From: Streptomyces chrestomyceticus JCM 4735
GTDB lineage: Bacteria > Actinomycetota > Actinomycetes > Streptomycetales > Streptomycetaceae
NCBI RefSeq assembly: GCF_003865135.1
Contig: NZ_BHZC01000001.1
Coordinates: 2,418,001-2,482,000 of the forward strand
Length of the DNA: 64,000 nucleotides
Reading direction: 5' to 3'
Shown here: piece after piece, positions 18,400 to 26,869 of the stretch
How positions within the stretch are numbered: position 1 is the first letter of the stretch
Layout of the letters: each line of letters opens with the position of its first letter
The notes under the pieces: model-generated
Seen by the model: the letters and a program-made list of their open reading frames with translations, nothing else
What the model was told of the DNA's origin: nothing
Databases searched by the model: none
Made by a program: the position numbers and the translations under genes

Positions 18400-19174
18400 A
18401 TGACTGCTGAAAATACCCGTCCGGCGTCACACAGCCGCGCAACCCAGCACCTTTCCGGCGCCCACCACGTCCCAGGGGTCGATGCGACTGCCGGCCCGCA
18501 CGTCCGGCGGACAGGCGCCGCCCGGGAAGACGCCCTTCAGCGCGCGGCGGCCGCGCTGAAGCCGAGGATGCGGGGCTGGCTGCACGCCGGGGGCCCCTCG
18601 CGCTGGCCGGCGGCCTCGTCCTGATCGCCGTTGCCCGCTCCGCGGCGGCAGTCGCCGCCTGCTCGGTGTACACGCTGTCGGCCTGCCTGCTGTTCGGCAC
18701 CAGTGCGCTCTACCATCGCGGAACATGGGGCCGACGCGGGGAGGCCGTCCTGCGGCGGCTGGACCACGCGAACATATTTCTGATCATCGCCGGCACATAC
18801 ACGCCACTGGCAGTGCTGCTGTTGCCCGCGGGACAGCAGCGGATTCTGCTGTCCCTGGTGTGGGGCGGTGCCACGGCCGGCATCGCATTCCGCGTCTTCT
18901 GGATCAATGCCCCGCGCTGGCTCTACACCCTGTGCTACATCGCCCTGGGCTGGGCCGCCGTCTTCTACCTCCCCGACTTCGCGCACACCGGCGGCACCGC
19001 AGTGGTCGCGCTCATCATCGTCGGCGGCCTCCTCTACACCGCGGGCGCCGCCGTGTATGGCCTCAAACGCCCTGATCCATCACCCACCTGGTCGGCTTCC
19101 ACGAGGTCTTCCATTCGCTCACCATCGCCGCGTTCACCGCGCACTACACAGCCATCTTCCTGGGAGCCACCTGA
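18400..19174 (+). pseudogene. Hemolysin III / PAQR-family membrane protein gene, broken by two frameshifts
   Basis: HlyIII-type proteins are seven-helix membrane proteins of about 220-240 residues. The pieces here lie in three frames. The N-terminal helix motif LKPRMRGWLHAG is in one frame. A frame change near 18,590 then leads to a second frame with GTSALYHRGTWG, RRLDHANIFLIIAGTYTP and the middle helices. A frame change near 19,091 (a T missing from TGG-TTC) leads to the closing GFHEVFHSLTIAAFTAHYTA in the third, ending at TGA 19172-19174. The HANIF/GTYTP and HEVFH motifs that define the family are intact but cannot be read as one protein. The longest intact piece, from the GTG at 18666, would lack the first helix and carry an unrelated tail. 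Sequencing error remains possible. Confidence 0.7.
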
Positions 19175-19446
19175 CCGGCGACAACCATGTCCGCCGCAAA
19201 AGGCGTGCACGGTTACCCGCCTATCTATTACGGCCGGATGAGGATTCAGCGTGCGGCGTGAAGAGTGTTTCTGCCGACGCAAGCAAGGTGCCGCCAGCAA
19301 CGGGACGTGCACCGTTCTAGCGTGCTAGTCTCGGCCTCAGTTGCAGTTGTGGTTCCCCAAAAAAATCAACGCTTGCGTCGTCATGCAATCGCAGGAAGCG
19401 TTTTGCATTTCCGGTTGTTCTCCGGTCGGGACATCATCGCGGCGAC

Positions 19447-19473
19447 CCGGTATCCGTGGATTGCGGATGCCGG
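19447..19473 (+). promoter_or_regulatory. Stem-loop in the long leader of the cold-shock gene
   Basis: CCGGTATCCG (19447-19456) pairs with CGGATGCCGG (19464-19473), 10 bp with one G-T pair and a 7-nt loop, 26 nt before the CspA start. About 170 nt of AT-richer leader, including a run of seven A at about 19364, precede CspA. Long structured leaders are typical of cold-shock genes. Confidence 0.45.
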
Positions 19474-19499
19474 CGTACTGCCCCACGAGGAGATATGAC

Positions 19500-19703
19500 A
19501 TGGCGTCCGGCACTGTGAAGTGGTTCAACGCGGCCAAGGGTTTCGGCTTCATCGAGCAGGACGGTGGGGGTGCCGACGTGTTCGCCCACTTCTCGAACAT
19601 CGCCACCCAGGGCTTCCGTGAGCTGCTCGAAGGCCAGCGGGTCACCTTCGACATCGCACCGAGCCAGAAGGGCCCGACGGCCGAGAACATCGTTCCCGCC
19701 TGA
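19500..19703 (+). CDS. Cold-shock protein, CspA family
   Basis: This is a 67-residue single cold-shock (OB-fold) domain. It carries both RNA-binding motifs, KGFGFIEQD (RNP1) and VFAHFSNI (RNP2), and opens with [10 protein letters not shown] as in the Streptomyces family. It would bind single-stranded nucleic acid as an RNA chaperone. The ATG at 19500 follows GAGGAGA at ideal spacing. A terminator hairpin closes the gene at 19723-19757. The upstream MerR and HlyIII genes and the downstream RNA helicase make this a cold-adaptation neighbourhood. The length and motifs leave little doubt about the family. Confidence 0.95.
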   Translation: MASGTVKWFNAAKGFGFIEQDGGGADVFAHFSNIATQGFRELLEGQRVTFDIAPSQKGPTAENIVPA

Positions 19704-19722
19704 CGCTGACGCAGACTTCGAA

Positions 19723-19757
19723 GCTGGGCCCGCATCCATCGGGGTGCGGGCCCCAGC
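19723..19757 (+). terminator. Terminator of the cold-shock gene
   Basis: GCTGGGCCCGCA and TGCGGGCCCCAGC pair over 12 bp with one bulged base, starting 20 nt after the CspA stop codon. Confidence 0.65.
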
Positions 19758-19996
19758 CGCAGGCGTTTCCCTCAGCGATACCGGCTATGGGACAGAACCG
19801 CCGCCCCCCAGCTCTTCTCCAGAGGCGCACGCCTTTTTCGGGGCCGCGCCCATCGACGTCCGGGATGTTACGCCCATATGACGTCACCCATTTCATCGCC
19901 TGCACCCGCATAAAATTGCTTGCATGGCAGCTTCGCTATTGCATTACATCTCGGCCCGTTCTTGCGATTCCCCGCGCTGTACTTCCGCTGCGGGAA

Positions 19997-20023
19997 TTCC
20001 TTGATACGTGCCGTATCAAGGAA
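19997..20023 (+). promoter_or_regulatory. Perfect hairpin covering the helicase ribosome-binding site
   Basis: TTCCTTGATACG (19997-20008) pairs perfectly with CGTATCAAGGAA (20012-20023) across the 3-nt loop TGC. The Shine-Dalgarno sequence AAGGAAGG (20018-20025) lies mostly inside the 3' arm, 7 nt before the ATG at 20033. It could restrict translation until the stem is melted, or serve as a DNA operator. Confidence 0.55.
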
Positions 20024-20032
20024 GGTTCCCCA

Positions 20033-21549
20033 ATGAACCCCACACGTACGAACGACCGCACCTCCCGCCCCCGCCGCACCGGCGGCCCCGCTCCGGCCTC
20101 CGGCGCCGGTTCGGGCCGGGGCAGTCGTTTCGGCTCGTCCGCCCCCAGCCGTTCAGGGGGCCAGAGCCGCTCCGGCGGCCAGGGCCGGCGGTCCGCCGCG
20201 CCCTCGGGCGAGTTCGCCCTGCCGAAGACGGTCACTCCCGCACTGCCCGCGGTCGAGACGTTCGCCGACCTCGACATGCCCACCCCGCTGCTGACCGCGC
20301 TGACCGCGCAGGGCATGAGCGTCCCGTTCCCGATCCAGGGGCGACCCTGCCCAACACTCTCGCGGGCCGCGACGCCCTGGGACGCGGACGCACCGGATCC
20401 GGCAAGACCCTCGCCTTCGGCCTGGCCCTGCTGGCCCGCACCGCCGGCCGGCGCGCCGAACCCCGCCGGCCGCTGGCCCTGGTCCTCGTCCCGACGCGTG
20501 AGCTGGCCCAGCAGGTGACCGACGCGCTCACCCCCTACGCCCGCTCGGTGAAGCTGCGCCTGGCCACCGTCGTCGGCAGAATGTCGATCGGCAGGCAGGC
20601 AGGCGCGCTGCGGGGCGGCGCCGAAGTCGTCGTCGCCACGCCGGGCCGGCTCAAGGACCTCATCGACCGCGGTGACTGCCGACTCGACCAGGTCGCGATC
20701 ACCGTCCTGGACGAGGCCGACCAGATGGCCGACATGGGCTTCATGCCCCAGGTCACCGCGCTCCTGGACCAGGTCCGCCCCGAAGGCCAGCGGATGCTGT
20801 TCTCCGCCACCCTCGACCGCAACGTCGACCTTCTGGTCCGCCGCTACCTCACCGACCCGGTCGTCCACTCCGTCGACCCGTCCGCCGGTGCGGTCACCAC
20901 GATGGAGCACCACGTGCTGCACGTGCACGGCGCGGACAAGACCCGTACGACCACCGAGATCGCGGCCCGCGACGGCCGGGTGATCATGTTCCTGGACACC
21001 AAGCACGCCGTCGACAAGCTCACCACGCACCTGCTGAACAGTGGGGTACGGGCCGCCGCACTGCACGGCGGCAAGACCCAGCCCCAGCGCACCCGGACGC
21101 TGACCCAGTTCAAGACCGGGCACGTCACCGTGCTCGTCGCCACGAACGTCGCCGCCCGCGGCATCCACGTCGACAACCTCGATCTGGTCGTCAACATCGA
21201 CCCGCCGACCGACCACAAGGACTACCTCCACCGCGGCGGCCGTACCGCGCGGGCCGGCGAGTCAGGCAGCGTCGTCACCCTCGTCACCCCCCACCAGCGC
21301 CGCGGCATGAGCCGTCTCATGACCGCCGCCGGAATCGTGCCCCAGACCACTCAGATCCGCATCGGCGAAGAGGCGCTGAGTCAGATCACCGGTGCCCAGG
21401 CACCCTCCGGCATCCCCGTCACGATCACCGCGCCGGTGGCCGAGCGCCGCAAGCGCAGCGCATCCTCACGGGGCCGGCGCAGCCCCGCCTCGGCTGCCCT
21501 GCGCAAGTCGACGCGGCAGACCTCCTCCGAGGGCGCGGCGGCGGCCTAG
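20033..21549 (+). pseudogene. DEAD-box ATP-dependent RNA helicase, interrupted by one frameshift
   Basis: The gene starts at the ATG at 20033 with an Arg/Gly/Ser-rich N-terminus and the Q-motif region (ETFADLDMPTPLLTAL...VPFPIQ). At about 20,338-20,342 one base is missing (CAGGGGCGACC where CAG-GGC-GCG-ACC is expected). The rest is in another frame: GRTGSGKT (motif I), PTRELA (Ia), VLDEADQM (II, DEAD), FSATLD (III, SAT), and HRGGRTARAG (VI), ending at 21549 with a basic tail. About 505 residues would be normal. If the deletion is real, the Q-motif is separated from the ATPase core. A restart inside the second frame would give a protein without the Q-motif. Synteny with CspA suggests a cold-induced helicase. 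Sequencing error is the main alternative. Confidence 0.75.
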
Positions 21550-21595
21550 AAACCTCATGATCAGGAAACTGACCCACCACTGCAGGAGACACCTT

Positions 21596-22000
21596 TTGAC
21601 GCTGGTCCAGATGCAGTCCCGCCCGACAACCGTCACCCCCGCACACCAGACCGCGGCAGACGCCATGGACACCGGCGCACCGCAAGTCTGCGACGACATG
21701 ACCATCGAAGTCGCTCTGTCCGTCATGGCCGGCGCCCGCACCGGACACCTGGCTGTCTGCGACAACGACGGCCTGTGCACCCAACTGGTCACCCAGACCC
21801 AGCTCACCGCAGTCCGTGACAGTCCCGCGTACACCGACCGGGTCCAACTGCGCGACATCTTCGGCGGCAGCGGGCCGCTCACCTCACCCGTGGCCACGAT
21901 CGCCGAAGCCGAGCACGCAGCGCCGGGCCGCCGGCGCGCTGCAATGCCGGTCCTCGAAGACCAGGACAGCGCTCGGGGCGTCCTCGCCCTTGCCCACTGA
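21596..22000 (+). CDS. CBS-domain protein
   Basis: This is a 134-residue protein with one CBS pair-like unit: MDTGAPQVCDDMTIEVALSVMAGARTGHLAVCD, then QLVTQTQLTAVRDSPAYTDRVQLRDIF, and a second shortened half (PVATIAEAEHAA...MPVLEDQDSARGVLALAH). CBS domains usually bind adenine nucleotides and regulate partner activity. The likely start is the TTG at 21596, which has AGGAG eight bases upstream and gives MTLVQMQSRPTTVTP. No ATG lies at a comparable position. The second half departs from the usual pattern around AAPGRRRAAM. It follows the helicase by 46 nt on the same strand and probably shares its transcript. Confidence 0.8.
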   Translation: MTLVQMQSRPTTVTPAHQTAADAMDTGAPQVCDDMTIEVALSVMAGARTGHLAVCDNDGLCTQLVTQTQLTAVRDSPAYTDRVQLRDIFGGSGPLTSPVATIAEAEHAAPGRRRAAMPVLEDQDSARGVLALAH

Positions 22001-22203
22001 ACCGCCGCGCCTACCCGGTCAAGCAGGTCGGTCAGGTCATCACGCGCCAGGATCGCCGTGATTTCAGCGCCGGTGAAGTGATCCGGGCCATGACTCGGCT
22101 CGGCTTCGCCTGCTCCGGCCTCCCCCAGACCGCTGAGCCCGAGGGTGCCCCCACCCCGTTGCAGCGGGCTTCCACGGAGCTCGGCGCCCCTGCCGCCGTC
22201 TGA
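21997..22203 (+). CDS. Small conserved-looking protein with possible CTG start overlapping the CBS stop
   Basis: The frame to the TGA at 22201 reads LNRRAYPVKQVGQVITRQDRR, then DFSAGEVIRAMTRLGFACSGL and a Pro/Ala-rich tail, about 68 residues. Its composition and amphipathic helix (GEVIRAMTRLGF) look like real protein. No ATG, GTG or TTG lies at a sensible place. A CTG at 21997 overlaps the CBS stop (CTGA), and a destroyed ATG start is equally possible. Function unknown. Confidence 0.4.
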   Translation: MNRRAYPVKQVGQVITRQDRRDFSAGEVIRAMTRLGFACSGLPQTAEPEGAPTPLQRASTELGAPAAV

Positions 22204-22240
22204 CCGACGGGCAGACGCGAGCCACCACCGGAACAAGAGT

Positions 22241-22274
22241 GAGGGTCCGGCCGGCGGGTGCCGGCCGGACCCTC
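22241..22274. terminator. Bidirectional terminator between convergent genes
   Basis: GAGGGTCCGGCCGGC (22241-22255) pairs perfectly with 22260-22274 across the loop GGGT: 15 bp with a 4-nt loop. It lies between the CBS transcript (plus) and the GvpU-like gene (minus) and can serve both. Confidence 0.8.
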
Positions 22275-22313
22275 GCCACGTGCCGTGCGGCCGTCAGCGC
22301 GCGGCGTTGTACG

Positions 22314-22673
22314 TCACTGGTCGGAATAGCTGAAGTCGCCCACGGTCCACGCGCTGACGTCATCGATCGCCACGCGGTACATCCCGCCTGTCTCCGGAAT
22401 CCCCACCGTGCCCTGCAGAATCCGCGCCACATGGAAATGCAGATGCGTGGGCGCCTTTTCCTCACACGTCGTAGCGGTGAAGGCGGCGGAGAACTCACGG
22501 AGACGGGCCGAGTCCGTCAGGACCTCGGACACCCGCTGCCTCCAGACAGCTTCGGGAGCCAGCCGCCCCGTGATGACAGCACCACCGGCGACCACAGTCA
22601 GAGTCATCTGGTTGCTCTGCCCCGACTCCACCAGGGCCACGACATCGACAAGCAGTTCGTCAGGATTCGACAT
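22314..22673 (-). CDS. GvpU-like accessory protein (gas-vesicle accessory family)
   Basis: This 119-residue soluble protein begins MSNPDELLVDVVALVESGQ and contains MTLTVVAGGAVITGRLAPEA, THLHFHVARILQGTVG and VSAWTVGDFSYSDQ. I recognise this arrangement, a beta-rich domain with a conserved LHFHVAR strand, from proteins annotated GvpU in Streptomyces. No other gas-vesicle genes are in the window, so the role here is open. The ATG at 22673 is chosen. An in-frame TTG lies 9 nt upstream, and neither has a good ribosome-binding site. It faces the CBS transcript across a shared terminator. Confidence 0.65.
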   Translation of the reverse strand: MSNPDELLVDVVALVESGQSNQMTLTVVAGGAVITGRLAPEAVWRQRVSEVLTDSARLREFSAAFTATTCEEKAPTHLHFHVARILQGTVGIPETGGMYRVAIDDVSAWTVGDFSYSDQ

Positions 22674-22689
22674 GAGGAGCAATTCTAAT

Positions 22690-23237
22690 CAACGCCGCTC
22701 GGCCCCGCCTGAGCGGTGGGGCTGGTGCGACATGCAAGATCGAACTGTGCATGCGAGGGCGGCGCGGACCACACTGTTCCTTCAACGCCATACGCCACCA
22801 CGCCCGCAGCCACGGCCAGCACACCGACACGTCAACGCAGTGAACAACGACGGCACGCAGACCGACCCGGCACGTCCACAGGAAGGCCGCGTCAAAATCC
22901 GCCTCACGGATTGAAGCTTCACTTTGCGGATGGGCCCGCGGATGGACGAGCTACCTAGCGGGCACCTGCCGATCCGAGCATGAAAGACGGCCGGACGAGT
23001 CGCCGTCCGTCACATCCGCAAGGCAGGTCTTCACCACCTCGGCGGGTGCTGTGAAGACACAAGCTTCGTCCCGCTGATCACCCGCGGCCGATGCCGCAAC
23101 CTCCAGCCGCACGTGACAGTCCCGGCGGGAGACGACATCGGGGTTTCCGCTGTCACCGGGTGGTGTTGCGCTCGGTTTGTCAGTGGCGGGCGCTTTTCTC
23201 GTCAGCAGGCGTTGGCAGGGTTGACGCTTGCCGACGT
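22690..23237. other. 550 bp with no supportable gene
   Basis: Short open frames on both strands lack start signals and family features. The segment probably contains the divergent promoters of the GvpU-like gene and of the membrane-protein gene at 23238. I see no clear promoter or repeat. Confidence 0.4.
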
Positions 23238-24167
23238 ATGGAGGTCGTCCGTGACATCCGAGTCCCTCCCCCCGAAGCCGGGTCTCGCCCAGCTCGCTGG
23301 CGGCCGTGGGCCGGGGCGGCCGGTGCCGGGACCGTCCTCGTCCTGACCGTGGTGGCGCTGCGACCCAGCACCTCGCCGAAGCTGTTCGGCCGGTTGGCTC
23401 CCCTGTCGGCTCTCCTGCTGCTTGGTTCCTACTGGGTCGCAGCGCCGTGGTTCATTGCCCGCTCGGAGACCTGGCACCGGGTGATCACGTTCGTGCCGAG
23501 GACGGCATACATGATGGCCATCGGCCTGGTCATGGCGGCGGTCAGCTCCCTGCCGGACCAGCCCGTGGTGGCCGGCTCGGCCTTGGTGATGATCTGGATC
23601 TTGCACGTCAGCGGCGCGTTGCGGGAGCCGGCATCGTTCGCCTACGAGCGTCTGCGGGGACGTCTCACGTGGGCAGCGGCCCTACAGGTGGCCGCGATGT
23701 GCTGCGGCACCGTGGGCGCCGTCTGCTTGATCCGCAGCCTGCCGGTCCCCGGGCGTTATGAGCCCGCGGTCTTCACAGCGTGCATCAGCGTGGTGGTCGG
23801 ACTCGTGGTCACGTCGGGGAAGGTGTTCGTGCGCGTTCGGAAGCTGGCCACGGAACTGGATGCCCGCGCGCAGAAGCTGGAGCGGTGCTTGACCCGGCTG
23901 TCCCGCGGCGCGGTCGCGGACCGCCGACCGCTTCGGGATGCCGCCGAGGATGCCTGGGACGATCTGCACCGGACGCTCCGCAACAAGGTGGAGACCGGGT
24001 TCCACCAGTACGGAACCTTCGTCCTCCCCACCGAAAGGCTCAGGACGCTGGAAGCATTGGTGATGGAGGCGATCACCAACCCCGGTGCACCGGCGAGCCG
24101 GGAGGCGATCGCGCGGTTGACCGTGCTGCGCGCGGCGTGCGCTCCCAAGATCGACACCGCGGCATGA
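23238..24167 (+). CDS. Uncharacterised membrane protein with C-terminal helical domain
   Basis: This 309-residue protein is of unknown function. Residues 25-205 contain about six hydrophobic segments (VLVLTVVAL, LSALLLLGSYWVAAPWF, AYMMAIGLVMAAVSS, ALVMIWILHV, ALQVAAMCCGTVGAVCLI, FTACISVVVGLVV). The last 100 residues are a charged, helical cytoplasmic tail (VRKLATELDARAQKLERCL). The start is uncertain: the ATG at 23238 has no strong ribosome-binding site, and the frame stays open for a further 49 codons upstream. A short terminator-like hairpin follows the stop codon. No enzyme motif is visible. Sensor or transporter-accessory roles are possible, but nothing in the sequence decides between them. 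Confidence 0.65.
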   Translation: MEVVRDIRVPPPEAGSRPARWRPWAGAAGAGTVLVLTVVALRPSTSPKLFGRLAPLSALLLLGSYWVAAPWFIARSETWHRVITFVPRTAYMMAIGLVMAAVSSLPDQPVVAGSALVMIWILHVSGALREPASFAYERLRGRLTWAAALQVAAMCCGTVGAVCLIRSLPVPGRYEPAVFTACISVVVGLVVTSGKVFVRVRKLATELDARAQKLERCLTRLSRGAVADRRPLRDAAEDAWDDLHRTLRNKVETGFHQYGTFVLPTERLRTLEALVMEAITNPGAPASREAIARLTVLRAACAPKIDTAA

Positions 24168-24213
24168 AGGGCGGGAAAGCGGCGGTGCGTCAGCTCGCCG
24201 CCCGCTCACAGCA

Positions 24214-24236
24214 CCTCCGGCTGACTTCGCCGGAGG
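24214..24236 (+). terminator. Short terminator hairpin
   Basis: CCTCCGGC (24214-24221) and GCCGGAGG (24229-24236) pair perfectly around a 7-nt loop, 46 nt after the membrane-protein stop codon. Confidence 0.5.
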
Positions 24237-24564
24237 GCCTGCGCGTGATGGTTCGGCCGTGCCACGATAGGCGCGCTCATGTGAGATGAGCATGAGGCTG
24301 CCGCGGGAATGGCAAAGCCCGTCGCTTGTCTCCGCCCTCCCGGGGTCGACGTGCTGGGAGCGCGAAACAAACCGAAACCCCGCTCACAGGAGAGACTCAG
24401 CTCTAGGCCACTTGGAGGTAGCCGGTAGGTGCGGGTCGGCTCCGTGCGGATCTGAAACGTCGGCGGGTCCTCAGCCGAAGCCACTGCTGTCAGGTGGCCG
24501 AGCTGAGGCTGCCCAGCGGCAAGTTCGGCCACGCTCGGTTGGAGCGAGGTAGGTCAAGATCCGT
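24237..24564. other. 330 bp with no supportable gene
   Basis: No open frame here has a ribosome-binding site or recognisable features. It presumably holds the promoter of the 64-aa membrane peptide gene. Confidence 0.35.
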
Positions 24565-24759
24565 ATGCGTTGGAGCTTCGAAACCCGGCTGCGGCTCATG
24601 GGAGTCGCCGTGTTCGTCTCGCTGGTCATGGGGCTGGCGGTCGCGTTGATCGTCTGCTGGAACGAGGGGCCTGGCATGGCTGTGCTGAAAGCTGGCGCTA
24701 CAGCGTTCTTAGCATCGATGACCTTGGCTGTCGCGGTGATCGCTGTTCTGCACCAGTGA
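24565..24759 (+). CDS. Small two-helix membrane protein (64 aa)
   Basis: A 64-residue peptide with a basic, amphipathic start (MRWSFETRLRLMG) and two membrane helices, VAVFVSLVMGLAVALIVCW and LKAGATAFLASMTLAVAVIAV, joined by a short loop (NEGPGM). The stop codon is followed after 3 nt by a perfect 15-bp terminator, which supports a real transcription unit. The ribosome-binding site is weak (GGTAGG, long spacing). The function is unknown. Small two-helix peptides of this kind include toxins and regulators of membrane proteins, but no antisense RNA or antitoxin partner is apparent. Confidence 0.6.
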   Translation: MRWSFETRLRLMGVAVFVSLVMGLAVALIVCWNEGPGMAVLKAGATAFLASMTLAVAVIAVLHQ

Positions 24760-24762
24760 GCC

Positions 24763-24807
24763 AGAAGCCCTGCTCCCCCAACCAGTGGTCGCGGGAGCAG
24801 GGCTTCT
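24763..24807 (+). terminator. Strong terminator after the small membrane protein
   Basis: AGAAGCCCTGCTCCC (24763-24777) pairs perfectly with GGGAGCAGGGCTTCT (24793-24807) across 15 nt. It begins 3 nt after the stop codon at 24757-24759. Confidence 0.8.
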
Positions 24808-25810
24808 TCACCGAGACGGTCTCACCGACTGATCGGCCACTCTCCGCACGGGGATCGGTGTCCGGCCTGCGGCCGGAGTGCGCCCGCGTCACCACGGTTG
24901 CCTCCCGCCGGAGGCATCTGCTCGGCGGTGCGGACGTGGCAGCGCTGGCCCAGGGAACCCGGTGTTCACGACGGCGGAGGAACACGGGAAGACCCTGCAC
25001 AGCAGCGGCTGGGCAGCGCCCGCGAGCTCGCCGGTGAACTGCAGCGAACGGCGCGAGCGGTGATCGAGGAGAACCACCGGCTCCTCGACGCGCACCGTCA
25101 GCTCACCCAGCACCGCGACCGCAGCATCGAAAGCCGGCGGGATCTGCTGCGGTGACACCCTCCCAACTGTCCAGGCCGCTCCGTGACGCTGAAGCCGCTC
25201 AACGGCCGGGCGGCTGCTTTGGACCTGTCATCCGCCCCGCCAAGCCGTGGCACGGGCGGGGCGGGCCGTATCCGATCGGACCAGTCTGCTGCCCGCCAGG
25301 GCGGGCAGGCGCCCCAGGCACGGGTCGGCACTGCCGCACTGACGCTCGGGGACAGCGCACCATGTACCCGTCGCGAGGGGACGGGTGACCTCACGCCGCC
25401 CGTCGCCTCGCAGCCCCACCGGCATCGGTGCGGTCAAGTGGCCAAGCCCGCCTGCTTCGCCGCCGTAACGCGCGAGCGGCCTGGCGAAAGGGGCCCGCTC
25501 ACCGTCGTTCGGCGCGGTGCCATGCCCGTACGAGTGATCACACTCCCGAGGGACGGGCTTGCTGACCTGGCCGATTAGCGCAGCTCAGCGGCACAGGGCG
25601 GTCGACGCGGCAGGGGCGTGTGACTGTCAGACGTGCTGGGGGACGGCGGGGGCAGGGCGGTTGGGCAAATGTCCGTGTTCAGTGATGAGCAGTCCGATCT
25701 TCAACCACGGCCGTGTGTGCGGGCGCACAGTGATGTCCGCCCGGCACAGGACCGGGCACTGGCTCCCACCGGCCCCGCCCCGCGGCGGGGCTGTCCGCAG
25801 GAGGTTCGCC
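24808..25810. other. 1 kb with no confident gene; weak coding relic at 24898-25155 (+)
   Basis: The last 50 codons of a frame ending at 25155 (LGSARELAGELQRTARAVIE, ending RDRSIESRRDLLR) look like a real coiled-coil protein tail. No start codon or ribosome-binding site supports it, so it may be the remnant of a larger gene. Elsewhere in the segment the frames are low in complexity and unsupported. The promoter of the lamin-tail gene should lie within about 25,700-25,800. Confidence 0.3.
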
Positions 25811-26273
25811 ATGATCCGCTCCACTCGTCCGGCCGCTGCCGCGCTCGGCTCGGCCGCCCTGGTCACCGCCGCCGCGACGCCCGCATCCGCCATCGGCGCC
25901 CACACTCTGCCCGCCCACCACCGTTCTCCCCTTGTCATCGGTGCGGTGCAGGCTGACTCTCCCGGCCGCGACGACGGCTCCGACCGCAGCCTCAACGGCG
26001 AATGGCTCACCGTGAAAAGCACCGGGCTCCCGCCCGGTCACCCTCAAGGGATGGACCCTGACCAGCGAGCGCACTCACAAGACCTACCGCTTCAACATCC
26101 TGCGCCCGGGCGGCCGCCAGGAAGTGCGCGTGCACACCGGTCACGGACGCGACACCTGGCGCGACGTCTACCAGGACCGCCGCACCTACGCCTGGGACAA
26201 CCACCGCGGCACCGCCACCCTGCGCAACCACCACCGCCGCATCATCGACACCAAGCACTGGGGCCGCCGCTGA
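25811..26273 (+). pseudogene. Secreted lamin-tail-domain (LTD) protein gene with one frameshift
   Basis: The ATG at 25811 opens a signal peptide (MIRSTRPAAAALGSAALVTAA, AxA-type cleavage at ATPASA). The first LTD strands follow (PLVIGAVQADSPGRDDGS, NGEWLTVKSTG). At about 26,037 the frame slips by one extra base. The next frame continues the domain as VTLKGWTLTSERTHKTYRF, VRVHTGHGRDTWRDVYQD and RTYAWDNHRGTATLRN, ending at TGA 26271. Intact Streptomyces LTD proteins of about 150 residues have exactly this order. They are exported proteins of unknown role. As written, the gene cannot make the full domain. The slip lies next to a run of C and G, so sequencing error is possible. Confidence 0.7.
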
Positions 26274-26869
26274 CCGCCGACCCGGGGCCACCGCCGGGCG
26301 GCCCCGGACGCCCGGGTGCGCCGCAGCCGAAGGGAGGGCCGCGGTGCACCGCCCTGCCCGGGGCGCCGCGCCACCCTACGGCTGGGCACGACGGCCAGTT
26401 CCCGATCTGTGGGCCTCCGGCCGCAGTTCGGCAGGAGGGGGGACGCAATACCCCCGACCATGGCCACGCACGGCTGCGCGCCGGAAGACCACCGCGTTCA
26501 CGCGGATAACGGTGTCGTGGTCTGTGAGGAGTGCGTGCGGGGCGGCTACCGGATCGCCCATGAGACCGCCGACCGCCTTCGCCCCCCTGTCCCGCGCCGC
26601 GTACGCAGACCGGCTCGACCCTACCACCCGCGGTCGGATTCGGCAGGCCGACACCCCGCTGAGCGAGTCCGTACGGCACAGCCCCAGCCCCACCGTCCGG
26701 GGCGAGCTTCCTCGGCCAGATGGCGGCGCACAGCAGCACGGCCCGATTTCGCGTGGCGAACAGGCACTGACACCCCATCAGAACGAGCGTCAAATGAGCG
26801 TCACTTCAGCGTCAAGACATCGCCCGTAACGCCCGTGCCGCACATCATGCGCACGGGCAAAACCACAGG
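26274..26869. other. 600 bp with no confident gene; possible short protein from 26460 (+)
   Basis: From the ATG at 26460 the plus strand encodes MATHGCAPEDHRVHADNGVV, then VCEECVRGGYRIAHETADRL. This contains a CxxC pair that could bind zinc, followed by low-complexity Arg/Pro sequence. The frame runs on into the 3' end of the convergent methyltransferase gene, so at most its first 45 codons look genuine. No ribosome-binding site is obvious. Confidence 0.3.
26831..26858 (-). terminator. Terminator candidate of the RNA methyltransferase gene
   Basis: GCCCGTGC (26831-26838) and GCACGGGC (26851-26858) form an 8-bp hairpin just beyond the minus-strand stop codon at 26870. Confidence 0.45.
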
